From Choanephora cucurbitarum (taxonomy: Eukaryota > Mucoromycota > Mucoromycetes > Mucorales > Choanephoraceae): a DNA stretch of 33,121 bases. Positions 11,065 through 19,080 of this stretch are shown piece by piece. Both the position numbers and the translations under genes were made by a program. The DNA lies in contig JAIWNI010000177.1 in NCBI GenBank assembly GCA_025331435.1, positions 1 through 33,121 on the forward strand. The letters are read 5' to 3'. Positions within the stretch are counted from its first letter, which is position 1; each line of letters starts with the position of its first letter. The notes beneath the pieces were generated by a model, which was not told the DNA's origin, did no database searches, and was given only the letters and a program-made list of their open reading frames with translations.

Positions 11065-12871
11065 TTAGGTATCTATAGTCATTTCAAGTGAATTGGGCGA
11101 GTAGTCGTCTAATTCTTCCACATCAAAATCATGAACTTCCATCACAGTTTTGCCTTCATCAGAGCTGGAGGATCTTCTACGTTGCATCAAGACAACAGCC
11201 TTTGTTTCTGAAAATTGTATCTTCCATACAGTTTTTGCCAATTGAGTGAAACTGCGTATCAGTCTTCCTTGTTTGATGTCCCATAGCTTGATGCGTCCAT
11301 CATTGCCGGCACTTAACATACGTCGATCATCAAACTGAAGACAGGTGACAGAGTTATCATGGGCTGATATTTGTTGAATACATTCGTAGTGTTGGAGATC
11401 CCATACTCGCAAACATCCATCTGATCCACCACTGACTAAAGTTGAACCAGAAAGCTGAAGTTGACCAACAAGTGAGGTATGACCGTGCAAGGTAGCTAAA
11501 CATTGGCCCGTTTCTGCAGACCAGACACGAATATTAGAGTCTAATGAGCCGGTAACTACCTTGTGCCCATCAAATGCAATCGCATAAATCTGAGTGTAAT
11601 GACCAGCCAATACGTGAAGACAACGGCCAGTACGCAAATCCCAAATACGAGCAGTAGAATCATATGAGCCTGATACTACCATATTGCCGCTAATTTCCAT
11701 ACAGCGTACACTGGCTTGGTGTCCAAGCAGTAAATGGACACATGTACCTCTCTGGATATCCCATACACGCATTGTTGTATCTCTGGAGCCAGTGACTGCA
11801 ATACGCTTATCTTTCATCTTCAGACAACGCACAGTTGAATTATGCCCACGCAGAACGTGACGTAATTCACCCGTGTTCAAATTCCAAACACGTACATCTC
11901 TAATAATAAATTAATTAATCTGTGCATTCTTTTGTTTTTCATATATAACAATTGACAGATCATTTCATAGAAAGGCCAATTGTTTTCCGTTTTGTTTTTT
12001 CTTACCTATCACAGCCACCCGTAACGAGAATACGTTCTGGATCATGCTTTTCACCACCCTTAAATTGTAGTGCCCAAACACCACCTTCATGTCCCTCTAA
12101 AGTCCGCACTTTCTTTGCGGTGTTTGTATCGAACACTTCAATTCGATGGTTATCACAACCCACGACAATATATTTTTCATCATACTGAAGCGAAGTTACC
12201 AAACCGTCGCCAAAGCCATCCTCTACCACTTTGACTTTTCCGCCATGTGCCCAAGCGGAGGCAATATTGTACTTGCGCTTGAAATATTCTCTATATGAAA
12301 AATTGCGACGTTGGCTTGGTGGTTCCAAAAGTTCTCCGCCGCATATGCTTGAATTACGTCGGCGATATTGATGCTTCATACATAATGACTTCCATGTAGC
12401 TTCATCCTTCAACAAAGAGTTCCAAAGAGTAGATACAGTAGCTGCTCTCGCTAATGTCTTGGGATCATCAATAAATGTCAAAATATGAAGCGAAATCTCA
12501 ATAGGCAATTCTTTAAGAAAATCAATCTTAAGACGAGGAGCAATAAGGCTATTGAGGTAAGTGAGCTGAGAGTTGTCACAGCTGTTTATGATTTCATGCA
12601 AAAAAAACTGTTTTTGTTCGGGTGTGAGTTGTTGAAAAGACTGCTTCAGTTGGCGAAGATGAGAAAGCTGGTCTTCGTCAAAGTTGTATTCTTGAAGAGA
12701 GGTTTCACAGAAACTGGTTCTTAGTCGCTGTGTTGGCCTATTTGTGCTATTTTTGAGGGCATTTCTTAAATGTGTAGGTAAAGGAGTTGTGTTGGTAGAA
12801 GAGGAGGAACTAAAATTGAAATTGGGTGGTGTAGCAGGAGGAGAAATATCTTCTGGTGAGCAAAGGTCCAT
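11065..12871 (-). CDS. F-box/WD40-repeat protein, Cdc4/Fbw7-like SCF ubiquitin ligase receptor
   Basis: Two exons, 12871-12006 and 11899-11065, joined by a 107-nt GT-AG intron, encode 566 residues with no interruption. A Ser/Thr/Pro-rich N terminus is followed by an F-box at about residues 115-160 (LKELPIEISLHILTFIDD, then LWNSLLKDEATWKSLC), which should bind Skp1. A beta-propeller follows. I count eight blades, most of the form GHxxxVxC ending in xVWD, such as GSRDTTMRVWD, GSYDSTARIWD and GGSDGCLRVWD. Eight blades after an F-box is the Cdc4/Fbw7/Pop1 arrangement, whose members recruit phosphorylated cell-cycle and transcription regulators for ubiquitylation. The tail is acidic and Ser-rich. 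It is transcribed away from the bZIP gene; their shared spacer has been split by the retrotransposon. Ortholog-level naming needs a tree. Confidence 0.93.
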
Positions 12872-13757
12872 CGTATATCTGAGTTACAAGAAAAAAAAAA
12901 GAGGGAGAAACAACAAAAATAGAGAGAAAGAGTGAGTAGAATGAGAGATTTCAATTTCAATGGTTTCTATAGTGAACAAGCCACAAGCCAATATGTCTAG
13001 TGTTAGCTCCTACCGAAACCCTTTTCTGGACAGGCCTGACATACCTGAAGAAGGGAGAAAACAGAACTCCGTCATTTCCTCTCTTTAATTGTCTATTGTT
13101 CACCAATAAAATGGCTTGAATTATTGTCGGTTTATAAAATTTGAGATAGTCTTATTACTGCAGAAGCAAGATCAGACAAAGAAGAAAGGATTTTCCGAGT
13201 CTTTTCTAATAAGATGACTCGATAAATAGCTATACAATCTTAAAGATTAGAGGATAGAAAGAGCAAACACTATAGGCAAGAACAGATTTAAGCTCACAAT
13301 ACACAAGGTGTTCAACTAGAGTAAAACCTCACTTTAATTTTTAATCTATTTTGAAACCTGGGGGGGCACAAACATAAACAATTAGATTTGCTGTATTTCT
13401 TTGAACTTCATTATCACCAACAACAGGCTGTTTCTAGTACTGATTGTAGCTTTTCTTCTTGGAGACGAGTTGACTGATAGAACATTGCCCAAATGTATTT
13501 CTTGATCAGAGTCTTTGCTGGTCATGGAATTGTATAATTAAATCCTATGTTTTCGGTGATGATATTTTAAGAATTTGAGATTGGCTAGCATTGTTTGACA
13601 GAAGCGATCTACCTTATTCCTTTGATTCTCAGCCCAATCTGTATTCTGAGCAAATTACTATGAACGTATTGCTGTTTTCTGATCAAATGTTTAACAGAAT
13701 GAAACTGTGTTTCTAGAATATAGGCGAACTTTAGTGTTTTAACTCAGATATATATCT
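12872..13757. other. Intergenic region upstream of the F-box/WD gene, left part of a split divergent promoter
   Basis: These 886 bases run from the F-box/WD start to the left end of the retrotransposon. Before the insertion they joined 18954-19080, giving about 1 kb shared by the F-box/WD gene and the bZIP gene. A run of seven G lies near 13371. No gene is recognised. Confidence 0.55.
13754..13757. repeat. Target-site duplication, left copy (atct)
   Basis: The four bases directly before the 5' LTR match the four directly after the 3' LTR (18950-18953). Four bases is at the short end for Ty3/Gypsy integrases, and the copies could match by chance once in 256. The adjacent PBS-like sequence supports the same LTR boundary. 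Confidence 0.65.
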
Positions 13758-14013
13758 TGTTGCGAGTAGCAAAGTGATCGGTCCTTAAATCTGTACTTTC
13801 CTGAGTTCTCTAGTAATTTCTAGTGAAGACTAGTTAGCCCGATTCCAACTTCTGGAAATTTCCTCATCATAGTTAGAAATTATATAAATATGAACTTCCT
13901 TAAGAAATAAAGAACATTATCTTTTGCACAGAATAATAATAGAAAGTCATCTTTTATTTTCTCGTGACTCTAACTCCCACTTCATTTGAACTTCAGTTGC
14001 CCTACTCATTTTA
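13758..14013 (+). repeat. 5' LTR of the Gypsy element
   Basis: This 256-base repeat matches 18694-18949 at every base I compared, at a constant offset of 4936. It begins TGTTGCG and ends ATTTTA, so it has the usual TG start but not the CA end. It contains TATATAAATA at 13881-13890 and AATAAA at 13906-13911. Confidence 0.95.
13881..13890 (+). promoter_or_regulatory. TATA box of the 5' LTR promoter
   Basis: TATATAAATA lies 124 bases into the LTR and about 365 bases before the gag-pol start. An AATAAA signal follows closely at 13906-13911, as expected if U3 ends and R begins nearby. The transcription start is inferred, not seen. Confidence 0.6.
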
Positions 14014-14060
14014 TGGTGGAGAAGCTGCTCTTTCCCCCCGCCCATACTCGTATTCCCTGA
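14013..14060 (+). other. Upstream ORF in the retrotransposon leader
   Basis: The last base of the LTR (a14013) and the first two of the primer site form an ATG. It opens a 15-codon frame that stops at 14058-14060, well before the gag-pol start at 14246. Its function is unknown; it could lower gag-pol translation. Confidence 0.4.
14014..14025 (+). other. Putative primer-binding site
   Basis: TGGTGGAGAAGC begins right after the 5' LTR. A primer-binding site typically starts TGG, pairing with the CCA end of a tRNA. The complementary tRNA 3' end would read GCTTCTCCACCA, so the tRNA would begin with GGAGAAG. I cannot assign that tRNA from memory. A match to the LTR itself, as in self-priming elements, was looked for by eye and not found. 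Confidence 0.5.
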
Positions 14061-14082
14061 TCTGTCAAGTTATCTCTTCTCT

Positions 14083-14234
14083 CGGTGTTTATCGCTACTT
14101 ACTCTCTCTCGGTGTTTATCGCTACTTACTCTCTCTCGGTGTTTATCGCTACCTACTCTCTCTCGGTGTTTATCGCTACCTACTCTCTCTCGGTGTTTAT
14201 CGCTACTTACTCTTTTTCGGTGTTTATCGCTATC
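14083..14234 (+). repeat. Six-copy 27-bp tandem repeat in the retrotransposon leader
   Basis: The unit starts cggtgtttatcgctac and recurs at 14083, 14110, 14137, 14164, 14191 and 14218. The last copy is partial. Copies differ by a C/T change (cttac or cctac) and the fifth has cttttt in place of ctctct. The 27-base period keeps one frame open through all copies, but that frame has no ATG and ends with TAA at 14243-14245, directly before the gag-pol ATG. Copies show no spacers, so this is not CRISPR. Confidence 0.95.
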
Positions 14235-14245
14235 ATTGCCTCTAA

Positions 14246-17200
14246 ATGTCTCCTACTACTGACGAACGCTTAGTTAACTTAATCTCTCAATTGGTATCCG
14301 AAAGTCGCTTGGCTAATACTACCATTTGTGCAAAGTATGACCCCAAGACTAATTTCAATCATTGGCTATCCAATTACGAAGCTCAATGCGATCGCCTTGC
14401 CCTAACTGTTGCGCATAAGAAACTACACATTGCTGCTTACCTTCCTGAGGAAACCGCTAATTGGGTTTCTCGCTCTCAAGCCAACCTTCAATGGCAGGAA
14501 CTCAAAGCTAGACTTAAGGATATCTATGGTGTCTCGGATGAAAAATACAAAGCTTATCTGCGCAAGCGGCTCGAATCACTTAGACAGGACAACATGTCAT
14601 CCAAACGGTTCAAAATGCTCTTTGAATCTGTCGTCTTGGACTTTCCCGCAGGCCACAGCCTGGACTCCAACACTCTTCGTGCGATCTACCTTCGCGGTAT
14701 GAATCCTCGCCTCCGTGCTGCTGTGGTTCCCAACATTGCCTCTTTGACTAGCTGGACGAAGATCGCCGATGCCGCTAGTCAAATTGAGGACGCCCTCGTT
14801 TCGGATGACTTCCTCCTTGAAGACGCTTTCGCACAACTCTCCCTGGACTCTAACACTCCTGCCCCTCTTGATCTCTCGGTTGGTCCGTCGCCCATGGAGA
14901 TCGACGCTTTCCAGCGCCGCTCTAGTCCCCTTGGTTCTTCTGGTTCTCCTAGCTCCCGTGGTTCTCCTAGGTCCTCGGGCTCTCGTGGGTTCTCTGGTGG
15001 TTCAGGTGCCCCACACTCGCAGCCCCGCCGGCCTAAGACCTCTCACCGTTGGACCAGAGATGGTGAACCCATCTGCGATCACTGTTCCAGAGTGGGTCAT
15101 CTAAGTAAAAAGTGTCGCCAACGCAAACAACATTCCATCAATCAAGTTGAGGTGGCTGTCTCAGAAGAAAAATCGGATCCGTCGGTAAACTCTGTTTACA
15201 CGTCTCCTACTCCCACTCCTCAGTATGCCGCCATACCAATTGAAGATGATCCGTTAGCACCGGCTGATTTTACCATCCAAAACATCTCTCTTTCTGGTTC
15301 TGCACGCCCTTCGGTCTCGACTCCCCGGATCAACATCACTCTACAAGGCCATCTGGTTCAGGCATTGGTGGACACTGGTGCCAATATTTCGGCCATCCGA
15401 GCCTCTGTGGCTGACAAACTAGGCCTCAAGCCCGACTCCTCTTCTGCTGCCTCGTTTACCATTGCAAACAACGGAAATGCATCTTCGCGTGGAACGGTGT
15501 CCGTCGCCACCATGATTGGTCCCATCCAGACGGTGATCGAGTACCATGTAGTTGACAATCTATCCCATCCTACCATCTTGGGTTATCCTCAACTCAAGCG
15601 CCTTGGTGCAGTCATTCACACGGATACAAACACTATTCGTTTCCCCTCTGGTGTCTCTGGTGTCTCTGGTGTCTCTGGTGTCTCTGGTGTCTCTATGGCT
15701 TCCTCCCTGAAGCTACCTGGGCAACATCATGCCTACGTTGAGGTCTGTGGACCTCCTAGTTCTGCTGTCTTCGTCTCTACCCCTCCGGAACTGGCTGCTG
15801 AGAAACTTTTGACAGTTGCTTCCGGACTGGTTAACTTCGACAAGGCTGGCCTAGCCACAATTAAGTTAGCCAATCTTAGCAATTCAACCAAACATATTAA
15901 TAAAGGACAAAAAGTTGCTACTTACCAGTATATCTCTCCGTCTCTCGAAATCTTTTCTATCAGTTCCTCTCCAGTCACTTCTAAATCATCGTCTAACCCT
16001 GTCGACTTTTCCAATTGCATTGGTTCACATCTATCTTACGAAGAGAAAGTAGCCATGCAAGAGCTACTTAACGAGTTCCCTGATTGCTTCGACTCAAAGC
16101 CCAGGACGGTTACGCCGCTAGTGAAACATTCCATTCATACGAACGAGACTAGACCGTTGTCACAGCCCCCGCATCGGGCCTCCGCCGCCGAGAACGAGAC
16201 AATCGATTCCCTGATTGATGATATGCTGAAGCAGGGCATCATTCGCCCTAGTAACTCTCCTTGGTCTTCCCCTGTTGTTCTCGTCCGCAAACAGGATGGT
16301 TCCCCTCGCTTCTGCGTAGACTACCGCCGGTTGAATGCTGTCACTACCAAAGACGTTTATCCACTACCTAGAATTGATGATTCGATTCATAGTCTAGGCC
16401 AGGCCAAGATATTCTCCACGTTAGACTTGACTTCAAGTTACTGGCAAATTGAACTTGACGACGACGCAAAGCCTAAATCAGCTTTTATCTGCAGAGGTGG
16501 TCTCTACGAGTTTATCCGCATGCCTTTTGGCCTCACTAACGCTCCTGCTACCATGCAAAGGCTCATGGATTCGGTCCTCGCTGGTCTCAAATGGCAAATA
16601 TGTCTGGTCTACTTGGATGATATCATTGTATTCAGTCCAAATTTCGAACGACATCTGGTTGACCTACGAGCTGTTCTGGTTCGCCTTCGTAACGCATCAC
16701 TCACCGCCAACCTCAAGAAATGCAAGTTCGCGAGTGATCGAATCTCCTTCCTTGGTTATGCTATTACCCCTGATGGTCTGCATACTGATCCCGAAAAGGT
16801 TCGTGCTGTGTCTGACTTTCCCCAACCTGTGGATATCGCTTCTCTTCGGTCTTTCCTTGGTCTCGCCGGTTATTATCGCTCTTTTATCAGCAAGTTCTCG
16901 GTGTTGGCTGCTCCTCTCAATGATCTCCTGAAGAAAGATGCTACTTGGTGTTGGACGTCGGCCCAACAAGAGGCTTTCGTCCGCCTCAAACAGGCTTTGA
17001 CTTCGGCTCCGGTGCTTCGCTTCCCAGATTTCTCTAAACCATTTGAACTGCATACGGATGGTGCCTGTACTGCTGGAATTGGGGTTATCCTCTGCCAACG
17101 CGATTCCGCCAACAATCGCGCCTATGCTGTCGCTTTCGCATCTCGTTCTCTCTCCCCTGCAGAACGCAACTATGGTGTCTCTGAGGTTGAAGCCCTTGCT

Positions 17201-18724
17201 ATCGTCTGGGGAATCAAAAAGTTCGCCCATTACTTGACAGGCACTCGGTTTACCGTGATTACCGACCACCATTCGCTCCAATTCCTGAACAAGAGTAAAA
17301 CCGCCGATCTGCGTGGTCGCTTGGCTCGTTGGACTCTTCTCTTACAACAACACGACTTCGAGGTGGTTTACCGCCCTGGCACTAAGAACGCTGGCCCTGA
17401 CGCCCTCAGCCGTTATCCAATGGTGGAACGCACTCCTGCCAGGCCCTACATTTGCGCCCTCCACGTTTCCGACTTGGCCTCTGCACAGTCTCTTGATCCC
17501 TTTTGTCGACAACTCCGCGATGGTCCTCTTCCTCCTGGTTTCTCTGATGAGTCTGGTATCCTCCTCTGTGGCCCCCGCCCCGTGCTGCCTGAATCCCTCA
17601 AGGATGACATCTTTGACTTACTGCATAGCCATCCGACAGCTGGACACCTTGGCATTGGTCGTACCCTCCAACGATTTGCTCGGCTCTACCATCTCCCCAA
17701 CATGAAGAAATGGATTACGGATAAAGTCAACCGATGCGAAACCTGTCAGCGAATAAAGCGTACGAATTCTACTCTAGGGCGTACTAACTTAGTTCACTCG
17801 GATCCTGCCACTCGCCCTTTTGACGTCTTGGCTATTGACACTTTCGGTCCTCTCCCAATGTCACGCTCTGGCAATCGATATGTGATCGTGATCCAATGTA
17901 TGTTCTCACGCTATGTGTCTCTATTCCCTATCTCTGAAAACAACGACAAATGTCTGGTCGAGTGTCTCTCTCACTTTATCGGTGAACATGGTCTGTTCCG
18001 GGTCTTGCTCAGTGATAATGGCTCCCCATACTCTGGAACTCTCATACAGTCCCTCTCCAAGTACCTTGGCATAGAACAACGCTTTGCGCCTGCTTACCAC
18101 GCCAGCTCAAATGGACTAGTTGAACGCTTTATGGAAACGCTCAAGAACATGATTTCCTCATATTTAAAGATCAATCAACGACAAGACTCTTGGGATGTGC
18201 ATCTACCAGAATTTCAGTTGGCTTACAACTCTAGCTCGCATCAGGTCACCAAGTTTTCGCCGTTTAGCGTAGTCCATGGTTACGAAGCTCGCCTCCTGGC
18301 CACACCCGATCATGACACGGTTGTACTTCCTCTAGGAGAATATGTCTTACAGCAGAAGGAATTCTTCCAACACGCAAATAAGGTGATTCAAGCAGAAAAC
18401 ATCAAGTCTCAGGCTAAGAATGCTATCCGCTTCAACGAGCAACGACAACCGCCCTTCTTTATTCTCGATGATCTGGTTCTGGTGGACTGCCCTGTCCTGT
18501 CCAATGCAGCTCATGGCCGTTCTCAGAAACTCACTCCCCGGTTCCGTGGCCCTTATCGTGTTTCTCAGGTCCTCTCTTCTGATCGGTTCGATGTAGTCGA
18601 TGTTGTCAACGGAAAAGTTCTGAAAAACGTCCATGCCTCAAGAATGAAGAAATATTTTTCCAATGAGGACATTGTCTCTTCTAACCCCCCGGATGTTGCG
18701 AGTAGCAAAGTGATCGGTCCTTAA
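14246..18724 (+). CDS. Gag-Pol polyprotein of a Ty3/Gypsy retrotransposon, 1492 aa, single frame
   Basis: One uninterrupted frame encodes capsid/nucleocapsid and all enzymes. A helical gag region (residues 1-190) precedes a Ser/Gly/Arg-rich linker and a CCHC zinc knuckle (CDHCSRVGHLSKKC, 277-290). The aspartic protease has DTG at 376-378. The RT has LPRIDD, FSTLDLTSSYWQI, MPFGLTNAP and the catalytic YLDD at 789-792. RNase H keeps the first Asp in HTDGA (938). The integrase has a His/Cys finger (H1127, H1134, C1164, C1167), then D1198, D1257 and E1293, with 35 residues between the last two, the usual D,D35E spacing. A GPYRV motif and HASRMKKYF close the C terminus; no chromodomain is present. 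Gag and pol are fused with no frameshift or stop between them, so their ratio would have to be set after translation. The last ten codons and the stop lie within the 3' LTR. Confidence 0.97.
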   Translation: MSPTTDERLVNLISQLVSESRLANTTICAKYDPKTNFNHWLSNYEAQCDRLALTVAHKKLHIAAYLPEETANWVSRSQANLQWQELKARLKDIYGVSDEKYKAYLRKRLESLRQDNMSSKRFKMLFESVVLDFPAGHSLDSNTLRAIYLRGMNPRLRAAVVPNIASLTSWTKIADAASQIEDALVSDDFLLEDAFAQLSLDSNTPAPLDLSVGPSPMEIDAFQRRSSPLGSSGSPSSRGSPRSSGSRGFSGGSGAPHSQPRRPKTSHRWTRDGEPICDHCSRVGHLSKKCRQRKQHSINQVEVAVSEEKSDPSVNSVYTSPTPTPQYAAIPIEDDPLAPADFTIQNISLSGSARPSVSTPRINITLQGHLVQALVDTGANISAIRASVADKLGLKPDSSSAASFTIANNGNASSRGTVSVATMIGPIQTVIEYHVVDNLSHPTILGYPQLKRLGAVIHTDTNTIRFPSGVSGVSGVSGVSGVSMASSLKLPGQHHAYVEVCGPPSSAVFVSTPPELAAEKLLTVASGLVNFDKAGLATIKLANLSNSTKHINKGQKVATYQYISPSLEIFSISSSPVTSKSSSNPVDFSNCIGSHLSYEEKVAMQELLNEFPDCFDSKPRTVTPLVKHSIHTNETRPLSQPPHRASAAENETIDSLIDDMLKQGIIRPSNSPWSSPVVLVRKQDGSPRFCVDYRRLNAVTTKDVYPLPRIDDSIHSLGQAKIFSTLDLTSSYWQIELDDDAKPKSAFICRGGLYEFIRMPFGLTNAPATMQRLMDSVLAGLKWQICLVYLDDIIVFSPNFERHLVDLRAVLVRLRNASLTANLKKCKFASDRISFLGYAITPDGLHTDPEKVRAVSDFPQPVDIASLRSFLGLAGYYRSFISKFSVLAAPLNDLLKKDATWCWTSAQQEAFVRLKQALTSAPVLRFPDFSKPFELHTDGACTAGIGVILCQRDSANNRAYAVAFASRSLSPAERNYGVSEVEALAIVWGIKKFAHYLTGTRFTVITDHHSLQFLNKSKTADLRGRLARWTLLLQQHDFEVVYRPGTKNAGPDALSRYPMVERTPARPYICALHVSDLASAQSLDPFCRQLRDGPLPPGFSDESGILLCGPRPVLPESLKDDIFDLLHSHPTAGHLGIGRTLQRFARLYHLPNMKKWITDKVNRCETCQRIKRTNSTLGRTNLVHSDPATRPFDVLAIDTFGPLPMSRSGNRYVIVIQCMFSRYVSLFPISENNDKCLVECLSHFIGEHGLFRVLLSDNGSPYSGTLIQSLSKYLGIEQRFAPAYHASSNGLVERFMETLKNMISSYLKINQRQDSWDVHLPEFQLAYNSSSHQVTKFSPFSVVHGYEARLLATPDHDTVVLPLGEYVLQQKEFFQHANKVIQAENIKSQAKNAIRFNEQRQPPFFILDDLVLVDCPVLSNAAHGRSQKLTPRFRGPYRVSQVLSSDRFDVVDVVNGKVLKNVHASRMKKYFSNEDIVSSNPPDVASSKVIGP
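15650..15694 (+). repeat. Five-copy 9-bp in-frame repeat in gag-pol
   Basis: GGTGTCTCT is repeated five times and encodes a Gly-Val-Ser linker between protease and RT. It keeps the frame, so copy-number change would not break the polyprotein. Confidence 0.95.
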
Positions 18725-18949
18725 ATCTGTACTTTCCTGAGTTCTCTAGTAATTTCTAGTGAAGACTAGTTAGCCCGATTCCAACTTCTGGAAATTTCCT
18801 CATCATAGTTAGAAATTATATAAATATGAACTTCCTTAAGAAATAAAGAACATTATCTTTTGCACAGAATAATAATAGAAAGTCATCTTTTATTTTCTCG
18901 TGACTCTAACTCCCACTTCATTTGAACTTCAGTTGCCCTACTCATTTTA
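18694..18949 (+). repeat. 3' LTR of the Gypsy element
   Basis: Identical by eye to 13758-14013. Its first 31 bases (18694-18724) also encode the C terminus and stop codon of gag-pol. It carries TATATAAATA at 18817-18826 and AATAAA at 18842-18847. It ends 131 bases before the bZIP start codon, in the same direction, so it could act as a promoter for that gene. Confidence 0.95.
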
Positions 18950-18953
18950 ATCT
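18950..18953. repeat. Target-site duplication, right copy (atct)
   Basis: Matches 13754-13757 and directly follows the 3' LTR. See the left copy for the caveat on length. Confidence 0.65.
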
Positions 18954-19080
18954 CACTTTAGGGAGAATGAGCTCGTGACACACTAAAAAAAGAGTGGAGA
19001 CATAAAAATAAAAATAATAAAAATACCCTCTTTTTTTTTTTAATAAATTTCATTTATTTTTCTTCTTCAAAAACCGAGTG

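Larger units (their letters stand above)
13758..18949 (+). mobile_element. Complete Ty3/Gypsy LTR retrotransposon, 5192 bp
   Basis: Two direct 256-bp LTRs flank a 4.68-kb internal region. The internal region holds a tRNA-primer-like site, a leader with tandem repeats, and a single gag-pol frame in the order protease, RT, RNase H, integrase, which defines Ty3/Gypsy (Metaviridae). The LTRs are identical by eye, every catalytic motif is intact, and a 4-bp target duplication (atct) is present, so the insertion is recent and could still be active. No chromodomain is seen after the integrase. The codon and base usage is more GC-rich than the neighbouring genes. The element lies between two divergent genes, in the same direction as the bZIP gene. 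Confidence 0.96.

Noticed and set aside
12485..12935. Plus-strand frames opposite the F-box/WD gene
   Set aside because: They lie antisense to a well-supported coding exon and have no protein-like features.
13758..14008. LTR ending at the CA dinucleotide (14007-14008)
   Set aside because: The identity of the two LTRs continues five bases further, to 14013/18949, and only that end gives a matching target duplication and an adjacent primer site.
14083..14234. CRISPR-like direct repeats
   Set aside because: The 27-bp units are head to tail with no unique spacers, in a fungal retrotransposon leader.
13964..14245. A 93-codon open frame through the leader repeats as a separate gene
   Set aside because: It has no ATG, begins inside the LTR, and its openness follows from the 27-base period.
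16697..17281. Antisense open frame of 194 codons inside gag-pol
   Set aside because: It is the shadow of a constrained coding strand and has no recognisable domain.
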